NCBI RefSeq assembly: GCF_900166665.1 | Contig: NZ_LT800494.1 | Coordinates: forward strand, 1,321,766-1,370,766 | Source of the DNA: Cytobacillus gottheilii | GTDB lineage: Bacteria; Bacillota; Bacilli; Bacillales; Cytobacillaceae | Direction of reading: 5' to 3' | Length of the DNA stretch: 49,001 nt | Part shown: positions 1 to 6,862 of the stretch, one piece after another | How the letters are laid out: every line of letters starts with the position of its first letter | How positions within the stretch are numbered: position 1 is the stretch's first letter | The notes under the pieces: model-generated | What the model saw: only the letters and a program-made list of their open reading frames with translations | What the model was told of the DNA's origin: nothing | Database searches by the model: none | Translations under genes and position numbers: made by a program

Positions 1-105
1 AGCAAAAGAGCCGCCATCAATCACCCACACCCCAAAAAATAAAGTTGACGGAAAGAAATAGATACTAACCTACCCGCAGCAAGTGATCTTCCTCTCACCA
101 ACAAC

Positions 106-137
106 TAAAAAGAGGTAAGGATTAAATCCCTACCTCT
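106..137 (-). terminator. Rho-independent terminator of niaR
   Basis: A 12-bp stem (AGAGGTAAGGAT paired with ATCCCTACCTCT, one G-U pair) lies 14 bases beyond the niaR stop codon. Read on the minus strand it is followed by five T residues. The 105 bases to its left, up to the window edge, hold nothing I can identify. Confidence 0.8.
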
Positions 138-151
138 CCAATCGCTCGTAA

Positions 152-685
152 CTATTCCACCAAAAATCCCGCTTCTCTTAACGCATCAACCGCCTCATCT
201 AAATTTTTTTCTGAGGGAGCTGAAATGGTATGGATATGGTAGCCATCGGTCAGCTCTGATAAGAAGGATGCTTGTGTGGTTTTAATTTTTTTTATGAATT
301 GATTTACTTCTTTTCTGCTTGAAACCATAATGGAGGCAGTTAAGTCTCCGTAAACAGGATGTTCAATTTTAACATCTTTCACTGTTACCCCATAATCCAC
401 AAATAGGTGCAATTCTTCTTCGGCGCGCTCGGGTGTGTGACAGCAGGCAATAGTCCGTTCAGCAACGGGAGAAGGAGCGTTGTTCGCTAAATACATATAA
501 CCTTGACTTGTGGCAATGATTGGCTCGCCTCGTGCTTTTAATAAGGTAATGTCTCCGACAATTACTTGCCTGCTTACATTTGTTTTTGTGGCCAGCTCTC
601 CGCCCGTAATCGGCTGACCTCCGCTTTGTAATAATTTAAGCAGCAAGGAGCGTCTCTCTTCACCAAGTATTTTCTTTTCACTCAA
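152..685 (-). CDS. niaR: NiaR, niacin-responsive repressor of NAD biosynthesis
   Basis: This is a transcriptional repressor that shuts off de novo NAD synthesis and niacin uptake genes when nicotinic acid is available. The N-terminal 60 residues form a winged helix-turn-helix (GGELATKTNVSRQVIVGDI), and the C-terminal part is the 3H metal-binding domain, with its histidines visible in HTPERAEEEL, EHPVYG and GYHIHT. I place the start at a TTG (685) rather than the ATG at 721, because a GGGGGGA ribosome binding site lies just upstream of the TTG and family members begin at this point; the product is 177 aa. In B. subtilis the gene (yrxA) sits with nifS and the nad genes, which are not between niaR and safA here and could only lie beyond the left edge. 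Family assignment is firm; regulated targets are inferred from the family. Confidence 0.92.
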   Translation of the reverse strand: MSEKKILGEERRSLLLKLLQSGGQPITGGELATKTNVSRQVIVGDITLLKARGEPIIATSQGYMYLANNAPSPVAERTIACCHTPERAEEELHLFVDYGVTVKDVKIEHPVYGDLTASIMVSSRKEVNQFIKKIKTTQASFLSELTDGYHIHTISAPSEKNLDEAVDALREAGFLVE

Positions 686-854
686 AATAAGTTCCCCCCA
701 AACGCTCACATATTGTCCCATTTTACCATAAATTCTAGCTGAATTTAAATGGATGTAGATCAGTCCGCTGCAAGAGAAATAGATGTTTTTTCAGATTAAA
801 TCATATTTTCATAAAAAAAATCATAAGTTTTTGTGTAGATTGTTAGCAATTTGC

Positions 855-880
855 CCAATCCTTCATACACTATATGGACT
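855..880 (+). promoter_or_regulatory. Possible sigma-E-type -10 region upstream of safA
   Basis: The string CATACACT near 863 resembles the -10 element of sigma-E promoters (CATACAnT), and safA is expressed in the mother cell in B. subtilis. I could not find a convincing matching -35 element, so this is weak. The rest of the 337-bp niaR-safA gap is AT-rich with nothing else recognisable. Confidence 0.25.
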
Positions 881-1021
881 ATCGCAGATATTCAGTTTTT
901 AAACTGCTTGCCCACAGCTGCAGGGAAAAACTGAAAGCCCGATTTGATCAACAATCCGCGTCCCCGTTACAATCAGCGAAGCGGTTCGTGGTATGACTTT
1001 ACACATAGGAGGGAAATCAGA

Positions 1022-2527
1022 GTGAAAATCCATATCGTACAGAAAGGGGATACCCTTTGGAAAATCGCCAAAAAGTACGGAGTCAATTTTGAAGAGCTTA
1101 AAAAGATGAATACACAGCTCAGCAATCCTGATATGATTATGCCCGGCATGAAAATAAAAGTTCCTGCATCAGGCGGCACAATTAAAAAAGAGGCGCCAAT
1201 AGGTCCGGAAGTTAATATGGGTTCCAAAAAGGAAATGCCAAAGGCTGAGCATCCATTTGTAAAAGAAAAGCCAATCACACAGCCTGTAGCTGAAACACCT
1301 AAGGAAATGGTTCAGCCGCAGAAACCGGCGCCGCTTAAGCAAGAAAAACCTAAAAAACCATATATGCCCAAAATGCCAAAGCCTATGATGCCAGATATTG
1401 ATATTAACAATTATTATTTAATGAATCTTGCTAATATACAACCGCAGCAGCCTGCCCCACAGCCAAAGCCAATGCCGCAGCCAAAGCCAGTTCAGCAAAA
1501 GCCTGCTGCACAGCCGAAGCCGGTACAGCCAAAGCCAGTGGAACAAATAAAGCCTGCAGAACAAATTAAACCTGTAATGCCTAAGGCAACAGAACAGCCA
1601 ATTGCAGCTCCTGCAAAACCGAAGCTGCCGCCGAAACCACTAAATTTATTTCCACAGGAGAATCCTGTTGAAATGCATGAGAGTATGAATTTGCCAACAA
1701 ACCAAGGAGGTTACGAACAGCCTATGAATCCTTATCACAATCACAATGCTTTTTTCCCGGGAGCACCTGTCGCACCAGGAGCAGCACAACAAGGTGGATT
1801 TCCTCAAGCACAAATGCCATATCCGCAAGTTCAGGGTGTGCAGTCGCCATATTATGGAATGATGCCAGGTGTTGAAAGTCCTAACTATGAAGAATCTTCA
1901 CCGTATATGTCACAGCAGCAATTGCCGCTTTCACCAGCACAAGCGCAAATGCCAGCGCCAGTAATGGGTGTTGAGGATTACGGTCATCAGCTGCCGCATC
2001 AGCCGACATACACAGCTCCTGCCTATCAGCAGCCGTATTATCCATGCCCGCCAACACAGATTTATCCTGTTTCGCCTGTAATGCCGGGGCCAGGGCCAGG
2101 CTACTGCCCGCCGCCGATGCACTATGGTTATCCGCAATATGCGCCGATGCCGCAAGTGCAAGGGGTAATGGAGGAGCCGAATTATGCTCAGATGCCATTG
2201 ATGCCAACGGAGAGTCAAATGCCTTTAAGTCCAGCTCAAAACCAAATGCCATTAATGCCGTCTCAAAGTCAAGTGCCATTAATGCCTACTTCTGTACAAG
2301 GAGCAGAAGCTGACTGTGGATGTGGTGGAGGAACACCAGCACCAACAGGATTTGCACCACAATATCAGCAGCCATTTGCTCCAGCACCTGCATTTCCAGT
2401 AGCGGTTCCTTATGGTCAGCCTTATGGAGCATTTCCACAAGCGCAGATGAATCCATACGGATATGGACCAATGGGCGGACCTGCATTTGGGCGTCCTTTT
2501 GACGAAAGCAGTGATTTCGAAGGATAA
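1022..2527 (+). CDS. safA: SafA, LysM-containing spore coat/inner coat morphogenetic protein
   Basis: SafA is targeted to the cortex-coat interface of the developing spore and recruits inner coat proteins. Residues 1-47 are a LysM peptidoglycan-binding domain (HIVQKGDTLWKIAKKYGV, then NPDMIMPGMKIKVP). The remainder is strongly Pro/Gln/Met-rich low complexity, including PKP-rich repeats (about residues 120-200), repeats of the QMPLSPAQ and PLMPTxSQ kind, and a C-terminal GCGGG. I use the GTG at 1022, preceded by AGGAGGG, because the LysM domain follows at once; an upstream ATG at 944 adds 26 unlikely residues. At 501 aa it is longer than B. subtilis SafA (about 390 aa). A perfect Shine-Dalgarno lies inside the gene near codon 229 (see findings). 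The only close alternative is SpoVID, but that has its LysM at the C-terminus. Confidence 0.9.
   Translation: MKIHIVQKGDTLWKIAKKYGVNFEELKKMNTQLSNPDMIMPGMKIKVPASGGTIKKEAPIGPEVNMGSKKEMPKAEHPFVKEKPITQPVAETPKEMVQPQKPAPLKQEKPKKPYMPKMPKPMMPDIDINNYYLMNLANIQPQQPAPQPKPMPQPKPVQQKPAAQPKPVQPKPVEQIKPAEQIKPVMPKATEQPIAAPAKPKLPPKPLNLFPQENPVEMHESMNLPTNQGGYEQPMNPYHNHNAFFPGAPVAPGAAQQGGFPQAQMPYPQVQGVQSPYYGMMPGVESPNYEESSPYMSQQQLPLSPAQAQMPAPVMGVEDYGHQLPHQPTYTAPAYQQPYYPCPPTQIYPVSPVMPGPGPGYCPPPMHYGYPQYAPMPQVQGVMEEPNYAQMPLMPTESQMPLSPAQNQMPLMPSQSQVPLMPTSVQGAEADCGCGGGTPAPTGFAPQYQQPFAPAPAFPVAVPYGQPYGAFPQAQMNPYGYGPMGGPAFGRPFDESSDFEG
1704..1726 (+). promoter_or_regulatory. Internal Shine-Dalgarno and in-frame ATG within safA
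   Basis: AAGGAGGT at 1704-1711 is a perfect complement to the 3' end of Bacillus 16S rRNA. An ATG in the safA reading frame (codon 235) follows at 1724, 12-13 bases downstream, somewhat more than optimal. Initiation here would give a 267-aa C-terminal SafA fragment, comparable to the short SafA form made by internal initiation in B. subtilis. Confidence 0.45.
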
Positions 2528-3494
2528 TGGAGGAAGAGACGATTTAGAGTTAAATCGTCTCTTCACCTATTTAAATGGTCAACTTCCTTTTGTCTTAACC
2601 GATCTGAAACGCATTCGAAAAAATGTTTTTAAGATTCGTACGGATAAGGAACAATATATTCTAAAAGAATTTTCACCAAGCCACCGCTTAAAGCTTCAGG
2701 AAACCTTTACTTCTTCTTTGAAAAATGAAGGTTTTGATTCAACATATCAATTTGTAGACATTGCACGAGATGCACCGCTTTATTTTCAAGGAAGGTTTTT
2801 TGGACTGCTTGAGTATATTCCTTCATCGCAAATGCCTTTTACGTACGGCACATCTAAAAACAGAAAAGATGCACTGAGGCTCCTTCATCAATATCATGAA
2901 ACAACCGCCAAATTATATCCAAGATACAAAACCTTGCTCCCCGCATTTGATCAAATTGCGAAATGGGATGACCGGTTGACAGGTTTTCTGCAAAATATTT
3001 CGCTGATTAAGTTGTTTATATATGCTGATATTCTTGATGAATTTGTTGGATGGGCTAAATGGTCGTTATCTGGAATGAAGGAAACGTACGAATGGCTTGA
3101 ATACCAGCCGAAAGTTGTTCTGCATGGAGATGTAGCTTTTCATAATTTTCTTCGTGGAGAGGATGATCGGCTTTACGTATTAGATTTTGATTTAATCAGC
3201 AATGGGTATGTTTACTCTGATTATTTGCAATTCGCAAATCGGATATTGCCATCTATAGGCTGGTCCTTTAATGAACTGCAATCCTTTAAAATTCTAAAGC
3301 CTTATCTTTCAGAAAAGGGCTTTTTGTATGGTCTCATCTATCCATCAGATATTTTTCGTGAATGGAATCGGATTATACGCGAGAGAATGTACAATGATCG
3401 TGTGAAAATAAAAAATGTGCTTGAGATGACTTATTCTCAATTAGAGAAAAGGCGCACATTTATTCATGATGTAAAAATGGAAATCGGTTCATAG
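2463..3494 (+). CDS. CotS/YsxE-family spore coat kinase-like protein, start unresolved
   Basis: The reading frame encodes a protein of the aminoglycoside-phosphotransferase/choline-kinase fold found in spore coat proteins CotS, YsxE and YutH. The catalytic loop is visible as LHGDVAFHNF and the metal-binding motif as LDFD, both about two thirds along the protein. The substrate is unknown, and coat members may act structurally. The frame opens at ATG 2463 inside safA without a ribosome binding site. A more natural start, ATG 2527 overlapping the safA stop as TAATG, hits a TAG after six codons. The homologous-looking sequence begins near 2550, just inside a 14-bp perfect hairpin, so a one-base deletion near 2544 or an unusual start is likely. 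The coordinates given are the outer bound. It probably forms an operon with safA. Confidence 0.75.
   Translation: MDQWADLHLGVLLTKAVISKDNGGRDDLELNRLFTYLNGQLPFVLTDLKRIRKNVFKIRTDKEQYILKEFSPSHRLKLQETFTSSLKNEGFDSTYQFVDIARDAPLYFQGRFFGLLEYIPSSQMPFTYGTSKNRKDALRLLHQYHETTAKLYPRYKTLLPAFDQIAKWDDRLTGFLQNISLIKLFIYADILDEFVGWAKWSLSGMKETYEWLEYQPKVVLHGDVAFHNFLRGEDDRLYVLDFDLISNGYVYSDYLQFANRILPSIGWSFNELQSFKILKPYLSEKGFLYGLIYPSDIFREWNRIIRERMYNDRVKIKNVLEMTYSQLEKRRTFIHDVKMEIGS
2533..2564 (+). other. Perfect 14-bp hairpin between safA and the coat kinase gene
   Basis: GAAGAGACGATTTA at 2533-2546 and its exact reverse complement at 2551-2564 flank a 4-nt loop (GAGT). It begins six bases after the safA stop codon and just after a GGAGG. 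No T-run follows, so it is not a standard terminator. It may stabilise the safA mRNA 3' end or hide the start of the downstream gene. Confidence 0.75.
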
Positions 3495-3518
3495 ATCTTC
3501 CTGTATTCTTCAGGCATT

Positions 3519-3587
3519 AAACCTCCTCGACGCAGCCAAGCTAAACAAGAGCAGACCGCTCAGGCTTGTGAAAACGAGGAGGTTTTT
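3519..3587 (+). promoter_or_regulatory. Inverted repeat whose 3' arm contains the coxA ribosome binding site
   Basis: AAACCTCCTCG (3519-3529) pairs exactly with CGAGGAGGTTT (3575-3585), and five T residues close the structure. The right arm contains GAGGAGG, the ribosome binding site of the TTG-started gene at 3591. It can act as a terminator of the upstream gene, or it could mask translation of the next one; the 45-nt loop is longer than in an ordinary terminator. Confidence 0.55.
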
Positions 3588-3590
3588 ACT

Positions 3591-4244
3591 TTGAATAAAA
3601 AACAGGCTCTTATTCCCTTTGCAGTATTTGTATCTCTTGGATTAACGGCATGCGGTTCGAATGGAGATACTGCTGTTCAAGATCGAAATACGGAAGTGAC
3701 GCAGCCAATGGGTTATTATTCAAATGAGCACCACGAAGAACAAGATCGCGGAAATGCACGATTGCTCACAAGCAATGATAATGATGGACCAATCGTTGAA
3801 ATGATGGATCATTCTCTTGGAGAAGAAAGAGGACATCAGCGTGATGGGACGTATAGCAGAGCGGATCGAAACTACCACAAGCATCTTGGAGATCCGATGA
3901 AGACCCCGCGCTCCTCATATTATCAATCGTATGATGGCGCTACTGCTGAAAATGTAAGTAAAGCGGCATCTCGTGTTGAAAATGTCAAGGATGCACAAGC
4001 ATTGTTACATGGCGATGAAATTGTCATTGCAGCAATGCTGGAAAATCAGAACAATGATACGGAGACGAAAAAAAGCATTCAGCAGGCAGTTCGTCCATTA
4101 ATTGGCGATCGCTCAGTTCATATCTTAACGAATGAAAGTCAATATAACCGCATCAAGGTCTTAAACAACGACCTAAAAGATGGCGGGATGCGCGAGCAGA
4201 TTGACTTGGATGTGGAAAACTTGTTTAAGGATTTGAATCATTAA
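3591..4244 (+). CDS. coxA: CoxA/YhcN-like sporulation lipoprotein
   Basis: A 217-aa secreted lipoprotein of the YhcN/YlaJ family. The N-terminus has a lysine pair, a short hydrophobic stretch and the lipobox LTAC (Cys at about residue 21), so it should be anchored on the outer face of a membrane. The middle (about 35-115) is hydrophilic and rich in His, Asn and Asp; the C-terminal 100 residues (from AENVSKAASRVENVKDAQA) form the conserved YhcN domain. The gene starts with TTG after GAGGAGG. Its place just downstream of safA and the coat kinase matches coxA (yrbB) of B. subtilis, whose product is linked to the spore cortex; the symbol rests on position and family rather than function. A strong terminator follows. 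Confidence 0.75.
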   Translation: MNKKQALIPFAVFVSLGLTACGSNGDTAVQDRNTEVTQPMGYYSNEHHEEQDRGNARLLTSNDNDGPIVEMMDHSLGEERGHQRDGTYSRADRNYHKHLGDPMKTPRSSYYQSYDGATAENVSKAASRVENVKDAQALLHGDEIVIAAMLENQNNDTETKKSIQQAVRPLIGDRSVHILTNESQYNRIKVLNNDLKDGGMREQIDLDVENLFKDLNH

Positions 4245-4286
4245 GTTAAGCATGAAAAAAAGCTTAGATATAAGTGTGTAAACCAT

Positions 4287-4325
4287 CCGAATGATTAGGA
4301 GTATTTTCTAATCATTCGGTTTTTT
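4287..4325 (+). terminator. Rho-independent terminator after coxA
   Basis: A perfect 12-bp stem, CCGAATGATTAG (4287-4298) with CTAATCATTCGG (4308-4319), has a 9-nt loop and is followed by six T residues. It lies about 40 bases after the coxA stop codon. Confidence 0.9.
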
Positions 4326-4443
4326 GTTGATGATTTGATTTTTAAAATAGATACGGATAAGCTTGTAAAATTTGGTCACACTAATAATAAACAATGATCC
4401 TTAAGCGATACTATTTCGCATTTATAGACGAGGTGACCAAACA

Positions 4444-4962
4444 ATGAAAATCTTACCTGCATCACTGCTATCTGCTTTTATTATGATCATAGGAATTGGT
4501 GGTGCCAATGAGGCATTCGCACAGGTAATGGATCAAGAAGAATCTGCCCCCCAAATGAAAGTGATCTTGGAAAGAGTCTATTTGGATGGCGAAATAAGCG
4601 AAGAAACAGTGACTGAAACCATTTGGGCTGCCGAAGATTTTTGGGCGAAATATGAAGATTGGAACTTAATAGATATGGATGAAGATGTCGTTGTCTTTAG
4701 ACAGCAGACAGACGATATTTCGCCGCTTTTAAAAGCAAATGGATATTTTGGCATTACAGAAGAAGGGGTTCTCACCATTTTTAACGGAAAACCGCAGAGA
4801 GCCAATATTATTCAATCCTTTTTTCAAATTGATATCCAAAGACTAGAGAGCAAGAAATGTGAACAATTAAAAGAAGGCATTCCGATTATGACAAAAGACC
4901 GCTATATAAATGTGCTTGAAACCTTCAAAACCTATTCAACAGATGGAAAGGTCTTAAATTAG
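4444..4962 (+). CDS. bofC: BofC, inhibitor of the SpoIVB sigma-K checkpoint signal
   Basis: BofC is made in the forespore, exported into the intermembrane space and restrains the SpoIVB protease, thereby timing pro-sigma-K processing in the mother cell. The 172-aa product has a clear signal peptide (first about 26 residues, ending NEAFAQ) and the family segments LERVYLDGE, ETIWAAEDFW, GYFGITEEGVL and SFFQIDIQRLES. The length matches the family. The ATG at 4444 follows GAGGTGACC. A GATACTA near 4407 resembles a sigma-G -10 element, but the -35 is poor, so promoter identity is only suggested. In B. subtilis bofC neighbours ruvA; here about 7.8 kb of other genes lies between them. Confidence 0.93.
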   Translation: MKILPASLLSAFIMIIGIGGANEAFAQVMDQEESAPQMKVILERVYLDGEISEETVTETIWAAEDFWAKYEDWNLIDMDEDVVVFRQQTDDISPLLKANGYFGITEEGVLTIFNGKPQRANIIQSFFQIDIQRLESKKCEQLKEGIPIMTKDRYINVLETFKTYSTDGKVLN

Positions 4963-5008
4963 ACTAGAGACATTTTATAAAAGGCCTTTTCTAATTGAAT
5001 ATTTTAAG

Positions 5009-5212
5009 TATTATGCCTAAAACAGAAGAGTACAAGACTCCTCCGTGGTGAGTGGGAAGCTGCGACCACGAAGCTTCATAGCAACAAGAGAGCTTAGTTT
5101 CCTCCTAATCGTTTGGCGTAAGAAATCTGTTAAACAGCAAAAGCTTGCATAAACGCTTCAAAAAAAAGCAATAAGTTTAGTTACGGCCGGTGACAGATGT
5201 CCTGGTCTTTTT
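5009..5212 (+). ncRNA. Candidate small RNA between bofC and the recombinase gene
   Basis: This 331-bp gap has no credible ORF but looks transcribed. TATTAT at 5009 may be a -10 element. The region carries two C-rich stretches likely to be single-stranded (ACTCCTCCGT near 5037 and TTTCCTCCTAAT near 5098), each complementary to Shine-Dalgarno sequences, as in many Firmicute regulatory RNAs. It also has internal pairing (GTGGT with ACCAC, GAAGCT with AGCTTC) and ends in a terminator-like hairpin at 5185-5207 followed by five T residues. No known RNA family was recognised. It could instead be a long bofC 3' UTR or a leader of the next gene. Confidence 0.35.
5185..5212 (+). terminator. Terminator-like hairpin ahead of the recombinase gene
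   Basis: GGCCGGTGAC pairs with GTCCTGGTC (two G-U pairs, one bulged base) across an AGAT loop, followed by TTTTT. It would end bofC read-through or the candidate small RNA. Confidence 0.6.
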
Positions 5213-5231
5213 ATTGCGGATTAAACATTTG

Positions 5232-5274
5232 TAATGTTACATAGTATTTGTTAACATGTAATTAAGTAACATTA
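5232..5274. repeat. Inverted repeat upstream of the recombinase gene
   Basis: TAATGTTAC (5232-5240) is repeated exactly inverted as GTAACATTA (5266-5274), with further TTAACA/TGTAA elements between. It ends 20 bases before the GTG start. It may be an autoregulatory operator or a recombinase-binding site; the sequence alone does not decide. Confidence 0.5.
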
Positions 5275-5293
5275 GATATCAGGAGGAAATTCT

Positions 5294-5845
5294 GTGGAGT
5301 ATGTCGATCCTATTAAAGATATTCAAAGTATTAATGAAATAAAAAAAGAATTAAAGGAACAGTCACAAAGGGATTTGCTTCTTTTTGTTTTAGGAATTAA
5401 TACCGGGATCAGAATTAGTGACTTACTTTCATTAAAAATCAGCGATGTATCTGATGGTAGCGGAACAAAAGAGTTTTTAGAATTGGAAGAATCACAGCAG
5501 ACAATCTATTTGAATCATGCCGTGCGTGTAGAATTGCAGAAATACCTGGGACAGTTTAATTACCACCATGATGATTATTTATTCAAGTCAAAAAAGAATG
5601 AGTTGCCGATTACCAGACAGCAGGCCTATAGAATCATTAACACTGCTGCCAAAAAGGTTGGCATACCAGGAAAAATTGGTACGCATACCCTCCGCAAAAC
5701 ATTTGGGTATCATGCTTATCGCAAAGGGATTGCGATCTCGATTATTAAGGGGATCTATCAGCATCATTCTTCTGCTGAGACGTTAAAGTATATTGGAATT
5801 GATAAACACGAGGGGCAGATGATCAAAGTCGATGTGAATTTGTAG
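5294..5845 (+). CDS. Short tyrosine recombinase (catalytic domain only)
   Basis: A 183-aa site-specific recombinase of the phage-integrase/Xer superfamily. The active site residues are all visible: Arg40 (TGIRISDLL), His131 and Arg134 (HTLRKTFGYH), a His at 157/158 (YQHHSS) and the nucleophile Tyr166 (LKYIGI). The N-terminal core-binding SAM-like domain of typical integrases is missing, so the protein is essentially a catalytic domain, like small solitary recombinases such as B. subtilis YoeC. The GTG start follows AGGAGG with a 7-base gap. There is no excisionase, no relaxase and no recognisable element end nearby. It may be an active single-gene enzyme or a remnant of an element that once inserted between bofC and ruvA. 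Its substrate site is unknown. Confidence 0.88.
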   Translation: MEYVDPIKDIQSINEIKKELKEQSQRDLLLFVLGINTGIRISDLLSLKISDVSDGSGTKEFLELEESQQTIYLNHAVRVELQKYLGQFNYHHDDYLFKSKKNELPITRQQAYRIINTAAKKVGIPGKIGTHTLRKTFGYHAYRKGIAISIIKGIYQHHSSAETLKYIGIDKHEGQMIKVDVNL

Positions 5846-5872
5846 GCGATAAATGCAAGGAATGAACATAAA

Positions 5873-5899
5873 GAAAACCCCCGCATTTTGATGCGGAGG
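5873..5899 (-). terminator. Rho-independent terminator of the UspA-like gene
   Basis: Read on the minus strand, CCTCCGCAT pairs with ATGCGGGGG (one G-U pair) across a CAAA loop and is followed by a T-rich tail (TTTTC). It lies directly after the minus-strand stop codon at 5906 and also faces the end of the recombinase gene. Confidence 0.85.
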
Positions 5900-5905
5900 C
5901 TAGAA

Positions 5906-6592
5906 TTAATCGTCAGTATCCTCAAGCGTTGTGTTCATATCGACATGTGTCAAATCTGTCACAATATCCTCAGTCACGTTTACTTGAAGCATCTCGTTGT
6001 TTTTCATAAATTTAAAAATTCCATTGTTAAAGTCTGTACAGCTGTCCTTGAAGAAGATTCCTTCGTATTCAACATTTTTGGAATGTTTGAAAATGACCCG
6101 ATATTGCTCACTGTCTTTGACAAGATATGCACGAACGCCTTTCTCAAACAAACCTTCATTATCTTTCAGATCACGAGAAACAGAGATGATATGAAGGTCT
6201 ACAAAAGGGATTTCGCGCAGCAAAGAATTAATAATGGATCCTTTTGCAATTTGCTCCCATCGGCTTTGTGCTGTCTGGCCTAGAATAATCTGCGTAATAT
6301 GCTGTTCTCGGGCAACTTCGGCAATCACTTTAGATACAGGTTTCTTTTCATTATCTCTTAAGATAAAAGCATCAGCGCCTTGTTTCTCTGCCAGCTGCTG
6401 CCATCTGGTAATATAGTGAGATTTCTCTGCATCCATTTCATCAAATGGCTTAGGGTCTATCGTCAAAATATAAAGTGGACAATCAAGCATGTTTGCGAGC
6501 TTGCTGCCGCGCTGAATAAGTCGTTCTCCATTCGGGCCATAGTAGACGCACACTAAGATGCTTTCGTCCATACGACCTTTAATTTTCTTCAT
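5906..6592 (-). CDS. Universal stress protein (KdpD-associated USP type)
   Basis: A 228-aa cytoplasmic protein. Residues about 9-140 form an alpha/beta nucleotide-binding domain of the type found in the middle of KdpD histidine kinases: ESILVCVYYGPNGERLIQRG opens it and ITQIILGQTAQSRWEQIAKG carries the typical G-Q-(9)-S/T-like loop. The last 80 residues are a separate, less familiar tail ending in an acidic stretch. There is no membrane segment and no kinase domain. The ATG start follows GAGGTGA. The gene is divergent from mrpA across 270 bp, so it may share regulation with the Na+/H+ antiporter and sense ionic or nucleotide status (c-di-AMP has been proposed as a ligand of KdpD USP domains); this is inference. 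Confidence 0.75.
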   Translation of the reverse strand: MKKIKGRMDESILVCVYYGPNGERLIQRGSKLANMLDCPLYILTIDPKPFDEMDAEKSHYITRWQQLAEKQGADAFILRDNEKKPVSKVIAEVAREQHITQIILGQTAQSRWEQIAKGSIINSLLREIPFVDLHIISVSRDLKDNEGLFEKGVRAYLVKDSEQYRVIFKHSKNVEYEGIFFKDSCTDFNNGIFKFMKNNEMLQVNVTEDIVTDLTHVDMNTTLEDTDD

Positions 6593-6862
6593 TTAAAGCT
6601 CACCTCGTAATAGATGTGAAATAACTAATCAAAAATCTTTATTAAATTGGCTATGTATGACTATAGCTCATGACACACACACAGTCAATGTAAAAAACAA
6701 AATTAAAGCAGTCCTTTTTTAAAAGATAAAATATGCATCCAGATCACCAGTAACGATCATTTTGCACCACGGCAGATCGGACCGGAAGAATACGTTTTAA
6801 AAGGGTTCTTTCTTTACTCGGCATGTTCTCATTAAAAATTTATATAAAGGAGGTACTCCAAT

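Noticed and set aside
2527..2560. Programmed -1 ribosomal frameshift at the head of the coat kinase gene
   Set aside because: There is no slippery heptamer of the X-XXY-YYZ type; a simple indel is the easier explanation.
1881..2566. Several ORFs on both strands inside safA
   Set aside because: They are shadows of the repetitive Pro/Gln/Met-rich coding sequence, without ribosome binding sites.
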